From: Actinomycetota bacterium
GTDB lineage: Bacteria > Actinomycetota > Humimicrobiia > Humimicrobiales > Humimicrobiaceae
Assembly (NCBI GenBank): GCA_016927635.1
Contig: JAFGMJ010000035.1
Location: forward strand, 1-6,553
DNA length: 6,553 bases
Direction: 5' to 3'
The translations under genes and the position numbers were made by a program. The notes beneath the pieces were generated by a model. That model was not told where the DNA came from. It did no database searches and worked only from the letters and a program-made list of their open reading frames with translations. Positions 1-6,553 of this stretch are shown here, in pieces. The stretch's first letter is position 1. The number at the start of each line of letters is the position of its first letter.

Positions 1-1870
1 TAAGCTTATCCATGGCTTTTATAAAACCCTCACCTCCATATCTGTGGCCCTGCCATATTTCAGGAACAAATATCACATCCAGATCTTTCAGTATATTTAA
101 TACTTTTTTAAAGTCAACCTCACCCTCACCGATCTGGAGGCCCTCACCATCCCAGCCTGCAGCATCTGCAATATGAATATGCCTTATAAAAGGCAGCAGT
201 TTCTCTGTGTACTGCCCGATGTCAATCTTTTCATAGTTACAGTAAAGCTGTGCATGGGATATATCATAGACAATACCTGCCTCATTTTCCCTGCAGTAAT
301 CTGCTATTTCATCAGCATCCATAAAAATGTTGTGTACCCACTGGCCTCCAAAATACCACGGTAAAGGAGGCATATTTTCAAGAAGTATTTCTATATCTGT
401 GTCCTTTAGCCTTTGCACTGATTTTGCAAGTATTTTATAAAAAGCATTCTTATCTTCCTTTACAAACTCCCTGCTCATACCCCCGGGGTGAACCACCATT
501 TTTATTTTTTTATTTTTTGAGCCCTCAAAATTATCCTTTATTCTTTTAGTGATATCTATTGTCTTTCTTATCACATCAAGGCTCAACTCATTTAAGTCTT
601 TATCTTTGGAGGCCAGATCAACAAGAAAATCTCCCCAGTATTCAGGAGCATGGATTACAAGCTCCTGTTTAAAAAGCCGGTTTATTTTCAGTATTTTTGT
701 CAAATCAATATCCATATCGGACAGGTGAAATTCAAGGGCGGATAAATCATCCTGTTTTATATGGTCTATATCATTAAACCTCACAATAAAACCTATTTTT
801 TTGTCCAGATTATTTTTATAACTTAAAACACTTTTAATACCCATATCCTCTTCCCTGAAAAACTCACCCTTTTTTATATCCCTAACAGCAGTTTTTCCTG
901 CCAGCTCATTTATTTTTTGGGGTGAAATACCTTTTGCAGGGCTTTTTACAGATATGGCATCTTCTGTTATTATCTGGCCTTTTTTAATATCTTTATCTGA
1001 AACAAGGCTTTTGCCCAGAACTTCCCTGTTTAAAATCTCGCCTCTTGAAACCCATTTATGTTTTGTGCCAAAAGAAAGCTCCACATTCCTGATATCACGT
1101 ACCATTTTGATAAATCCCTGTGGCTCAAGGCTTGATGCATGGTCGGGACCTTTCATGGTCCTGTCAAGTGTCAGATGTTTTTCAATAATACATGCACCCT
1201 TGCAAATAGCTGCTACCGGTATTATGATGCCATGCTCATGGCCCGAGTATCCTATTGGTATATCAAACCTTTTCTGCATCTCTTCAATAAAATTAATGTT
1301 TAAATTATGGAAGGGCGCCGGATATGTGCTGTTACAGTGAAGGAATGCAAATTCCAGGTTTTCCTGCTTCTTTAAAAAATTATAACTATATTCAATTTCT
1401 TCAATAGTTGACATACCTGTTGACAGTATCAAAGGTTTGTTTTTCTCAGCAAGTTTCTTAAGAAGTATCATGTTTGTAAGATCTGCTGAGGCGACCTTAT
1501 ACGCACAAACACCTAACTCTTCCAGAAAATCTATGCTTGGCAGATCCCATGGCGAACATAAAAAAGTGATATTTCTTTTTTTGCAGAAATTAAATATTTC
1601 CCTGAAATCTGCATCTGAAAGTTCAAACTGCTTCAGTATGGGGACAAGATACTGAAGTCCCTGTTCACCCACTGAAGGATCTTTTAAAACCTCATCAGCA
1701 TAAAGTGAGCTTAACTGCCTTTTCTGGAACTTAACAGCATCAACTCTGGCGTTTATTGCAGCATCTATTAAAGATTTGGCTATCTCAATGGAGCCATTAT
1801 GATTAATCCCTATCTCAGCTATTACATAACATGGATTTCCCTGGCCGATTGTTTTATCTTCAATTTTCAT
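1..1870 (-). CDS. neuB: NeuB-type nonulosonate synthase fused to SAF and xylose-isomerase-like TIM barrel (3' end off window)
   Basis: Open on the minus strand for 623 codons from ATG at 1870 to the left edge, with no stop seen. The start has an AGG ribosome site 6 nt upstream. Residues 1-270 are the NeuB condensing barrel: IAEIGINHNG (17-26), VDAVKFQ (43-49), LSTGMS (149-154), HCNSTYPAP (178-186), GYSGHE (207-212) and EKHLTLD (230-236). H211 and H232 match the two Mn-binding histidines of the family. It should condense phosphoenolpyruvate with a ManNAc-like or diacetamido-hexose sugar. Residues about 284-345 are a SAF (antifreeze-like) domain. Residues about 355-623 form an AP-endonuclease-2/xylose-isomerase-like barrel (HPGG 461-464, LENMPP 497-502, YDISHA 535-540, HIHIAD 564-569, VPEIW 602-606). 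Ordinary NeuB proteins are about 340-360 residues and end after SAF. The exact sugar (sialic, legionaminic, pseudaminic or other) cannot be read here. The cytidylyltransferase gene lies just upstream. Confidence 0.93.
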   Translation of the reverse strand, partial: MKIEDKTIGQGNPCYVIAEIGINHNGSIEIAKSLIDAAINARVDAVKFQKRQLSSLYADEVLKDPSVGEQGLQYLVPILKQFELSDADFREIFNFCKKRNITFLCSPWDLPSIDFLEELGVCAYKVASADLTNMILLKKLAEKNKPLILSTGMSTIEEIEYSYNFLKKQENLEFAFLHCNSTYPAPFHNLNINFIEEMQKRFDIPIGYSGHEHGIIIPVAAICKGACIIEKHLTLDRTMKGPDHASSLEPQGFIKMVRDIRNVELSFGTKHKWVSRGEILNREVLGKSLVSDKDIKKGQIITEDAISVKSPAKGISPQKINELAGKTAVRDIKKGEFFREEDMGIKSVLSYKNNLDKKIGFIVRFNDIDHIKQDDLSALEFHLSDMDIDLTKILKINRLFKQELVIHAPEYWGDFLVDLASKDKDLNELSLDVIRKTIDITKRIKDNFEGSKNKKIKMVVHPGGMSREFVKEDKNAFYKILAKSVQRLKDTDIEILLENMPPLPWYFGGQWVHNIFMDADEIADYCRENEAGIVYDISHAQLYCNYEKIDIGQYTEKLLPFIRHIHIADAAGWDGEGLQIGEGEVDFKKVLNILKDLDVIFVPEIWQGHRYGGEGFIKAMDKL

Positions 1871-1991
1871 TTTTAACCTGTCATTTCCTTGTAATAAATT
1901 TTATATGAATGTATTTTTAAAAAATTTATCCAGTAAATATTACCTGTGCATATTATTAATATTATTTAATCAGCAAAAATAAATAAACGCT
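1871..1991. other. AT-rich 121-bp gap between cytidylyltransferase and synthase genes
   Basis: This stretch is nearly all A and T and holds no convincing ORF. It contains an A/T-only inverted repeat (ATAAATTTT 1894-1902 with AAAATTTAT 1921-1929) and a repeated TATTATTAA-like run near 1951-1970. A weak minus-strand promoter for the synthase gene is possible (TTGCTG followed 15 bp later by TAATAT), but it is not persuasive. No GC-rich terminator with a T-run is present, so readthrough from the upstream gene is the simplest reading. Confidence 0.5.
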
Positions 1992-2660
1992 TCATTTTCT
2001 TTTTAGTAAAAACCTTTCCATTATTTCCCAGTCAACCGGTTCATCGATATCAATACCTGATTCCCCGCTCATTTCATAAATGCCTGTCTTGCCTCCAAGC
2101 CTGCATTTGTATTTTTCAAGAATATTTTTTTTAGTAATATAAAACGCCCCGTTTTCCCAAATCCAGCCTTTAAAGTCCTGCCGGCGCGGCCTGTTTAAGG
2201 GATTGTAATTTATTGGTTTTGCTTCATCTGTCCAGAAAAATTTCTTTACCCTTACCCCGGTCAAAAGGGAGTCCAGGCTCATGTCCAGGAAATACTTAAT
2301 TGCACTGTCAAAATCTTCAGATTTTGTCATGGGGGAAGTTGCCTGTATGGTAACAATTATATCAAAGTCAGTTTTGGCAGCAAAATCAAGCATGACAGAC
2401 TCTGTTGATGCTGTATCTGTTGCCAGGTGCGGTCCCCTTTCAAGCACCTCAACAGGCAGTGAATAGGAGCTTATGACATCCCTTATTTTATCTGAATCAG
2501 TAGACGCATATACTTTATCAATCATTTTTGACCGGACAGCCTCTTCTATTACCCACATGCAGAGCGGCTTTCCGGCAATGCTTTTAATATTTTTATAAGG
2601 GATTGATTTTGAACCCCCTCTTAAAGGAATAAGAGCAACTATTTCAGGTTTATGTTTCAT
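1992..2660 (-). CDS. neuA: CMP-nonulosonate (acylneuraminate) cytidylyltransferase
   Basis: A 222-residue protein, the usual length for single-domain bacterial CMP-sialate synthetases. It should couple CTP to a nonulosonic acid, releasing pyrophosphate, in the cytoplasm. Visible family marks are the nucleotide-binding N terminus LIPLRGGSKSIPYKN (10-24), STDSDKI (53-59), IQATSPM (105-111), NRPRRQDF (156-163), ENGAFYI (169-175) and IDIDEPVDW (203-211). D204 and D206 match the metal-binding aspartates of the family. The usual ARGGSKGI/QPTSPL wording is slightly altered (LRGGSKSI, QATSPM). It follows the chain-length gene by 14 bp; its only purine-rich site (AGGG at 2673-2677) overlaps that gene's stop and lies about 12 nt from the ATG, so translation may be coupled. 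The neighbouring NeuB-type synthase would supply its substrate. The exact acid could be sialic, legionaminic, pseudaminic or Kdn-like; a Kdo-specific KdsB is less likely. Confidence 0.92.
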   Translation of the reverse strand: MKHKPEIVALIPLRGGSKSIPYKNIKSIAGKPLCMWVIEEAVRSKMIDKVYASTDSDKIRDVISSYSLPVEVLERGPHLATDTASTESVMLDFAAKTDFDIIVTIQATSPMTKSEDFDSAIKYFLDMSLDSLLTGVRVKKFFWTDEAKPINYNPLNRPRRQDFKGWIWENGAFYITKKNILEKYKCRLGGKTGIYEMSGESGIDIDEPVDWEIMERFLLKRK

Positions 2661-2674
2661 ATCATTTGGCAGCC

Positions 2675-3586
2675 CTATTTATTTTTCAACTTGTAAATAT
2701 AATTGACAAAAAGAACCACAACAATGCCTGTAAGAAGGCTTAAAAGCACAACAATAATAGAATTTATCATCCTGTCATTTTCAACTGTAAACCGGGCATT
2801 TTTAGAAACAGGCTCAACACGGTTTACCACCTTATCTTTCTGGCTTGAAAATTCCTGTAAAAGCTTCTCAAGCTTTTTTATTTCGTATTCATTGTCAATA
2901 ATTTTTTCTGTATATATAAACACTTCTCCCTGCTTTTCTTCAATTGCGTTAAGAGCCAAGGCATTGCCACTTCCTTTTGATAAATCCGATATCTCTTCAT
3001 TTAACAGGTTTATTTTATTCTCAAAATCTGCAATTTCATTCTCTAAAGTTTTGATATCCCCGGTTATTAAATCAAGTGTATTATCAAAGATTTTCTTATC
3101 GTTTTCCATAACCTGCAGGCCAAGTGATTCAATGAGCTTAAAGCCTATTTTTTCCGAAAGCTTCTTGTCCTCATCTTTGACCCTTAAGATAAAAGTGGCA
3201 GAGTCTTCCTGCAGGTCGATATTGACAACATTGGCACTGAGTATATCATTGTAATCATCCACTTCTTCCAGTTCATCCAGTGCCTTAAATATCAGGTCAG
3301 TTTTAAGAATCCATGGTATTTCTTTCATCTCAATAAACACAGTCTGGTTCCTGCTGTATATTTCCTGTATATCGTTGTACTGTAGGTATTCATCTGCAAC
3401 ATAATTGTCATTAAGCTTAAAATTAAGCCTTGCTTCATATATGACAGGTTTTGTAAACACATAAAATATGCCGGCAGCAAGTACCAGTATCACTGTAGCT
3501 ATAAACCACCATTTTCTTTTTAAAAACAATCTGAACAATGTTTTAAAATCAATAGTATCTTCCGGGTGTGTATTTTTATTATCCAT
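2675..3586 (-). CDS. Wzz-type polysaccharide chain-length determinant / co-polymerase
   Basis: A 303-residue membrane protein with the Wzz plan: a short cytoplasmic N terminus, a basic stretch (FLKRKWW, 21-27), a first membrane helix at about 27-46, an extracytoplasmic region with a long Lys/Glu-rich coiled coil at about 155-250, and a second helix at about 274-297 followed by a short basic tail (YKLKNK). Such proteins control polymer length with the Wzy polymerase or capsule export machinery. There is no C-terminal tyrosine-kinase (Walker A) domain, so any BY-kinase would be separate. The region before the second helix has a single proline (VEPVSKN, 257-263) instead of the proline-rich motif typical of the family. 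The start ATG has GGAG 7 nt upstream. It is the first gene of the leftward set and lies 14 bp from the cytidylyltransferase gene. The general class is clear; the exact subfamily is not. Confidence 0.85.
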   Translation of the reverse strand: MDNKNTHPEDTIDFKTLFRLFLKRKWWFIATVILVLAAGIFYVFTKPVIYEARLNFKLNDNYVADEYLQYNDIQEIYSRNQTVFIEMKEIPWILKTDLIFKALDELEEVDDYNDILSANVVNIDLQEDSATFILRVKDEDKKLSEKIGFKLIESLGLQVMENDKKIFDNTLDLITGDIKTLENEIADFENKINLLNEEISDLSKGSGNALALNAIEEKQGEVFIYTEKIIDNEYEIKKLEKLLQEFSSQKDKVVNRVEPVSKNARFTVENDRMINSIIVVLLSLLTGIVVVLFVNYIYKLKNK

Positions 3587-3593
3587 TTAAAAT

Positions 3594-3597
3594 CTCC
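3594..3597 (-). promoter_or_regulatory. Ribosome binding site of the chain-length gene
   Basis: GGAG on the minus strand, 7 nt before the ATG at 3586. It supports this start for the Wzz-type gene. Confidence 0.7.
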
Positions 3598-3601
3598 AAA
3601 A

Positions 3602-3631
3602 AATTAAAAAAAAATTTATAAAATTTTAATT
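3602..3631. repeat. A/T-only inverted repeat in divergent promoter region
   Basis: AATTAAAA (3602-3609) is the inverse complement of TTTTAATT (3624-3631), separated by 14 bp of A/T-rich sequence. It lies just upstream of the rightward -35 hexamer, where it could act as an UP-like A-tract element, and inside the untranslated leader of the leftward transcript. Such A/T repeats also arise by chance in AT-rich DNA. Confidence 0.35.
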
Positions 3632-3635
3632 AAGA

Positions 3636-3665
3636 TTGAACTCTTTTTTGGATATATGCTACTAT
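3636..3665 (+). promoter_or_regulatory. Candidate sigma-70-type promoter for the ugd operon
   Basis: TTGAAC (3636-3641) as -35 and TACTAT (3660-3665) as -10, with an 18-bp spacer and a TGC extended -10 at 3657-3659. A/T tracts lie upstream. The predicted transcript would start near 3672, giving a leader of about 115 nt before the TTG start of ugd. This is assigned by consensus only. Confidence 0.55.
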
Positions 3666-3679
3666 ACTAGCAGAAACAA
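3651..3679 (-). promoter_or_regulatory. Candidate promoter for the leftward (wzz-neuA-neuB) set
   Basis: On the minus strand, TTGTTT (3679-3674) and TATATC (3656-3651) are 17 bp apart. The predicted start is near 3644, giving a leader of about 58 nt. The match is weaker than that of the rightward promoter. The two candidate promoters overlap almost completely, so RNA polymerase could occupy only one at a time. Confidence 0.35.
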
Positions 3680-3691
3680 TACAACAGTTAT

Positions 3692-3716
3692 TAAGGGGTG
3701 GGAAATTATTCCCTTA
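3692..3716 (+). promoter_or_regulatory. Two mutually exclusive small hairpins in the ugd leader
   Basis: TAAGGG (3692-3697) can pair with CCCTTA (3711-3716). Alternatively GGGAA (3700-3704) can pair with TTCCC (3709-3713) around an ATTA loop. Both use the same CCC, so only one can form. No T-run follows, so neither is a standard intrinsic terminator. Confidence 0.35.
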
Positions 3717-3717
3717 T

Positions 3718-3744
3718 TGCTATTGTACAGTTCTCCAATAGGCA
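3718..3744 (+). promoter_or_regulatory. Bulged hairpin in the ugd leader
   Basis: TGCTATTG (3718-3725) pairs with CAATAGGCA (3736-3744) to give 8 base pairs with one bulged G at 3742 and a 10-nt loop. It sits between the proposed promoter and the ribosome site of ugd. No T-run follows. It may be a leader structure for transcription or translation control, or chance pairing. Confidence 0.35.
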
Positions 3745-3773
3745 TGGCTGCATTAAGATGAAAATAAAGCAAA

Positions 3774-3779
3774 GAGAGG
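3774..3779 (+). promoter_or_regulatory. Ribosome binding site that decides the ugd start
   Basis: GAGAGG lies directly against the TTG at 3780 (zero spacing) but 6 nt from the TTG at 3786, which favours the second TTG as the initiation codon. The nearby ATG codons do not work: the one at 3744 is in frame but hits a stop after five codons, and the one at 3758 is in another frame. Confidence 0.65.
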
Positions 3780-3785
3780 TTGGCA

Positions 3786-5141
3786 TTGAAAGTAAGCGTT
3801 ATTGGCACGGGTTATGTTGGCCTGGTAACAGGCGTGTGTCTTGCAGAAATTGGCAATGAAGTAATATGTGTGGATAAAATAAAGGAAAAAATAGATATGC
3901 TCAAAAACGGGCAGTGCCCCATTTATGAACCCGGGCTTGAAACAATTATAAAGAATAATATAAAAAGAGGAAGGCTCAAATTCAGCCATAAAATAGAAGA
4001 AGGTGTTAAGCAGTCAGAGATTATATTCATATCTGTGGGAACACCTTCGCTACCAAACGGGCAGGCTGATCTTAGCTTTGTGGAACAGGTGGCAAAAGAA
4101 ATTGGCAAATCTATTGACAGCTACAAAATAATTGTAAATAAAAGTACTGTTCCCATAGGCTCTGGCGACTGGGTGTCTATGATGATATCCGAAAGTATGG
4201 AGACAGGCAATAATAAAAAAGTAAGTTTTGATGTTGTTTCAAATCCAGAATTTTTAAGGGAGGGTAGCGCAATTGAGGATACTTTTTTCCCTGACAGAAT
4301 TGTTATCGGTTCATCTTCAAAAAAAGCTATAACCATTATGATAGAACTTTACAAGCCATTACTGGAGCAGGATTTTGAATGGCCGGACAGTAAGAGGCTG
4401 GTACCTGAAGTCCAAAAAGTTCCACTGGTTGTAACCGATCTCACTAGCGCAGAAATGATAAAATATGCTTCAAACTCATTTTTAGCCACCAAAATATCTT
4501 TTATAAATGAGATTGCAAATATCTGTGAAAAAGTGGGGGCAAATGTGACTGCAGTAGCTGAAGGGATGGGCCTGGATAAAAGAATAGGGCGCCTGTTTTT
4601 AAATGCCGGTATAGGATGGGGAGGCTCATGTTTTCCAAAAGATGTGGCAGCCCTTACTTATATTGCAAATGAGTATGGCATGACTCCCCAGATGCTTAAT
4701 GCAGCAATAAGTGTAAATAAAGAGCAGAAGCTTAAAATAATTAAAAAAGTTCAGGACGAATTAAAAATCGTCAAGGGCAAAACAATTGCAGTACTGGGGA
4801 TTGCATTTAAACCCGATACTGATGATGTCAGGGATGCGCCTTCGATAAGCATTATGAACGGCCTTTCAAACCTTGGCGCCAAAATAAAAACTTATGACCC
4901 AATTGTAAAAAATAAGCCGGATAGCCTTACGGACAGGGTAAAGATATGTAAAGACGCATATGAAGCTATAGATGGTGCAGATATTCTTATACTGGCAACT
5001 GAGTGGAGGCAGTTTGCTGACCTGGATTTTGATAAAATTAAAAAAACAATGAACCACAATATAATAATAGATGGAAGGAATTTCTTTAATAAGGAAAAAC
5101 TGCAGGATATGGGTTTCAGATATATAGGAATCGGAAGATAA
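3786..5141 (+). CDS. ugd: UDP-glucose 6-dehydrogenase
   Basis: A 451-residue cytoplasmic enzyme that should oxidise UDP-glucose to UDP-glucuronate with two NAD+. Visible features, numbered from TTG 3786, are the N-terminal NAD-binding loop [10 protein letters not shown] (7-16), STVPIGSG (120-127), [13 protein letters not shown] (153-165), the central helix [16 protein letters not shown] (221-236), the catalytic loop [10 protein letters not shown] (277-286, nucleophile C282), and the C-terminal UDP-binding domain with [13 protein letters not shown] (341-353). The start is non-ATG; an alternative TTG six bases upstream would give 453 residues but sits too close to the ribosome site. Between the first domain and the central helix (about 190-218) there is an extra charged stretch, longer than in many bacterial homologues. 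It leads the rightward operon, 10 bp before the UDP-glucuronate decarboxylase gene that would use its product. Confidence 0.97.
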   Translation: MKVSVIGTGYVGLVTGVCLAEIGNEVICVDKIKEKIDMLKNGQCPIYEPGLETIIKNNIKRGRLKFSHKIEEGVKQSEIIFISVGTPSLPNGQADLSFVEQVAKEIGKSIDSYKIIVNKSTVPIGSGDWVSMMISESMETGNNKKVSFDVVSNPEFLREGSAIEDTFFPDRIVIGSSSKKAITIMIELYKPLLEQDFEWPDSKRLVPEVQKVPLVVTDLTSAEMIKYASNSFLATKISFINEIANICEKVGANVTAVAEGMGLDKRIGRLFLNAGIGWGGSCFPKDVAALTYIANEYGMTPQMLNAAISVNKEQKLKIIKKVQDELKIVKGKTIAVLGIAFKPDTDDVRDAPSISIMNGLSNLGAKIKTYDPIVKNKPDSLTDRVKICKDAYEAIDGADILILATEWRQFADLDFDKIKKTMNHNIIIDGRNFFNKEKLQDMGFRYIGIGR

Positions 5142-5145
5142 GGAG
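5141..5145 (+). promoter_or_regulatory. Ribosome binding site of the UDP-xylose synthase gene
   Basis: AGGAG, 6 nt before the ATG at 5152. It overlaps the last base of the ugd stop codon, consistent with coupled translation of the two genes. Confidence 0.8.
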
Positions 5146-5151
5146 AAAAGT

Positions 5152-6090
5152 ATGAAAAAGACTGCATTGGTTACAGGCGGTGCGGGTTTTATAGGCAGCC
5201 ATATTTGCGACTATCTTTTGGAAAAACAATACAGAGTCATCTGCATGGATAATCTAATAACAGGCTCCCTGGAAAATATTGAACATATAAGAACTGGCGA
5301 TTTTATATACTTAAACCATGATATAACTGAGTACATTGATTTAAAAGATGATATCTGTTCCATTTTTCACTTTGCCTCCCCTGCGAGTCCGATTGATTAC
5401 CTGCAATTACCCATACAGACTTTAAAAGTTGGCTCACTTGGAACTCATAATATTCTTGGGCTTGCCAAAGTAAAGAGAGCAAAAATGGTACTGGCTTCAA
5501 CTTCCGAGGTCTACGGGGACCCGAAGATACACCCGCAGGCGGAGGAATACTGGGGAAATGTCAATTGTGTGGGGCCAAGGGGAGTTTATGATGAAGCAAA
5601 AAGGTTTGCAGAAGCCCTTACAATGGCCTATCACAGGCAGCAGGGCCTGGACACATATATTGTAAGAATATTTAACACCTACGGGCCAAGAATGAGAAAG
5701 GATGACGGAAGAGCGGTACCTACTTTTATAAGCCAGTGCCTGGAAAACAGGGATATAACAGTTTTTGGAAAAGGCAGCCAGACAAGGAGCTTCTGTTATA
5801 TTTCTGATATGGTGGAGGGCATTTACAGTCTTATAAATTCAAATTATCATTTACCTTTAAACATCGGCAACCCGGAAGAAATGACAATACTTCAGCTTGC
5901 TCAGAATATAAAGGATATTTCAAAAAGCAAAAGTAATATTGTATTCCAGGAGCTGCCCGCTGACGACCCTCTTGTAAGAAAACCAGATATAAAAAGAGCC
6001 AGGAAATTGCTCGGCTGGGAACCCAATATAAGTTTTAAGGATGGCGTTGAAAAAACTATCAGCTATTTCAGGGGAAAAATCACTTCATGA
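5152..6090 (+). CDS. uxs: UDP-glucuronate decarboxylase (UDP-xylose synthase)
   Basis: A 312-residue extended short-chain dehydrogenase/reductase that should turn UDP-glucuronate into UDP-xylose (or its 4-keto intermediate) using bound NAD+. It has the Rossmann loop GGAGFIGSH (9-17), HFASPASP (73-80), the active-site strand STSEVYG (116-122), and the YxxxK pair Y146/K150 in [14 protein letters not shown]. The stretch [21 protein letters not shown] (131-151) is the usual signature that separates UDP-xylose synthases from 4-epimerases and dTDP-glucose dehydratases. Later marks are [10 protein letters not shown] (172-181), DDGRAVP (184-190) and TRSFCYISD (211-219). The length matches single-domain bacterial enzymes, and there is no ArnA-type formyltransferase domain. 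It lies 10 bp after ugd, which supplies its substrate, and its stop overlaps the next gene's start (ATGA). Confidence 0.95.
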   Translation: MKKTALVTGGAGFIGSHICDYLLEKQYRVICMDNLITGSLENIEHIRTGDFIYLNHDITEYIDLKDDICSIFHFASPASPIDYLQLPIQTLKVGSLGTHNILGLAKVKRAKMVLASTSEVYGDPKIHPQAEEYWGNVNCVGPRGVYDEAKRFAEALTMAYHRQQGLDTYIVRIFNTYGPRMRKDDGRAVPTFISQCLENRDITVFGKGSQTRSFCYISDMVEGIYSLINSNYHLPLNIGNPEEMTILQLAQNIKDISKSKSNIVFQELPADDPLVRKPDIKRARKLLGWEPNISFKDGVEKTISYFRGKITS

Positions 6091-6553
6091 AAAGCGTCAA
6101 TATCATTATCCCGGCAGTTTTAAAAAAGCACAGGTTTTTAAAGTCCGGATTGACATCCTTTAACAGCGACTGGTACCCGGTTTTCCATAATAAAAGCCTC
6201 ATTGAATCCATGGGATATAAACTGCACTTTTTTACTGTTTTTAATGTCCCCGAAAATACATTATCAGATATAATGGTTATTGACTCCAATGTCAGAAGAA
6301 ATCTGGTAAAAAAAGACAATGCAACTGTTGCAGAAAAAAAAGATATATTTGTTAAATATATCAGCCAGATGCGGCAAAGGACGGAATCCTTAATACTTTT
6401 TGATAATTCGGACAGCAGCACAATTCAGTCCTATCTTCTTTCCCATGTGGATTTTTATTATAAAAAACAGTTATTTAAGGATAAGTCTTTATATGAAAGG
6501 GATTTATTTGAAAACAGGTTGTTTGCAGACTACTATAATAAGAAATATATTAA
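6087..6553 (+). CDS. Unrecognised protein of the polysaccharide locus, 5' part only
   Basis: The first 155 codons of a gene that runs off the right edge. The ATG at 6087 overlaps the UDP-xylose synthase stop (ATGA), and AGGGG at 6070-6074 lies about 12 nt upstream, so translation is probably coupled. The protein begins [11 protein letters not shown] and has no signal peptide or clear membrane helix so far. Residues about 99-109 read [12 protein letters not shown], which looks like a beta strand ending in an acidic loop. Then comes [20 protein letters not shown] (about 120-139), followed by a tyrosine-rich ADYYNKKYI at the edge. The latter wording resembles, from memory, conserved hypothetical or glycosyltransferase-like proteins in polysaccharide clusters, but no catalytic motif can be named. 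Co-transcription with UDP-xylose supply makes a glycosyltransferase role possible; this is inference from context. Confidence 0.75.
   Translation, partial: MKSVNIIIPAVLKKHRFLKSGLTSFNSDWYPVFHNKSLIESMGYKLHFFTVFNVPENTLSDIMVIDSNVRRNLVKKDNATVAEKKDIFVKYISQMRQRTESLILFDNSDSSTIQSYLLSHVDFYYKKQLFKDKSLYERDLFENRLFADYYNKKYI

Noticed and set aside
954..1340. 128-codon open frame on the plus strand
   Set aside because: It is antisense to the NeuB/SAF part of the synthase, whose motifs are unmistakable on the other strand.
1894..1929. 9-bp inverted repeat as a possible terminator between neuA and neuB
   Set aside because: The stem is A/T only with an 18-nt loop, too weak for an intrinsic terminator and expected by chance in such AT-rich DNA.
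2703..3254. 183-codon open frame on the plus strand
   Set aside because: It lies antisense within the Wzz-type gene, is Ser/Phe-rich as expected from the complement of Lys/Glu-rich coding sequence, and has no family features.
3744..3760. ATG codons upstream of ugd as possible starts
   Set aside because: The ATG at 3744 is in frame but meets TGA after five codons; the one at 3758 is in a different frame and would not give the dehydrogenase N terminus.
5152..6090. dTDP-glucose 4,6-dehydratase or UDP-glucose 4-epimerase as alternatives for this gene
   Set aside because: The YWGNVN...[11 protein letters not shown] stretch and the adjacent ugd gene point to UDP-glucuronate decarboxylase.
6080..6421. 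113-codon open frame on the minus strand
   Set aside because: It is antisense to the gene starting at 6087, which has an ATGA overlap with its upstream neighbour and continues to the edge.

Overview
The window is a piece of a surface-polysaccharide (capsule, exopolysaccharide, LPS or S-layer glycan) biosynthesis locus from an AT-rich bacterium. All six recognisable genes are bacterial sugar-nucleotide or polymer-assembly genes. Lysine, isoleucine and asparagine are common, ATA is used often for Ile and AGA/AGG for Arg, and one gene appears to start with TTG. This suits a low-GC, probably anaerobic or uncultured lineage, but the sequence does not fix the phylum. No phage, transposon, CRISPR or RNA gene was seen.

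Layout: two divergent gene sets share a regulatory gap of about 200 bp (3587-3785). Leftward (minus strand) run a Wzz-type chain-length determinant (3586-2675), a CMP-nonulosonate (acylneuraminate) cytidylyltransferase (2660-1992), a 121-bp AT-rich gap, and a long NeuB-type synthase that runs off the left edge (1870 to 1). Rightward (plus strand) run UDP-glucose 6-dehydrogenase (3786-5141), UDP-glucuronate decarboxylase (5152-6090) and the first 155 codons of an unrecognised protein that overlaps its upstream neighbour by 4 bp and runs off the right edge (6087 to 6553).

How the genes fit together: the right arm should turn UDP-glucose into UDP-glucuronate and then UDP-xylose. The left arm should condense a hexose-derived precursor with phosphoenolpyruvate to give a sialic-acid-like nonulosonate, then activate it with CTP. 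The Wzz-like protein would set polymer length at the membrane. The predicted product is a glycan carrying a nonulosonic acid together with glucuronate and/or xylose.

Most unusual points: the NeuB protein carries, after its SAF (antifreeze-like) domain, a complete-looking xylose-isomerase-like TIM barrel with its four metal ligands in place. The two operons appear to fire from overlapping back-to-back promoters, and the ugd leader can fold into hairpins. The last gene is an unassigned protein coupled to the UDP-xylose synthase gene.
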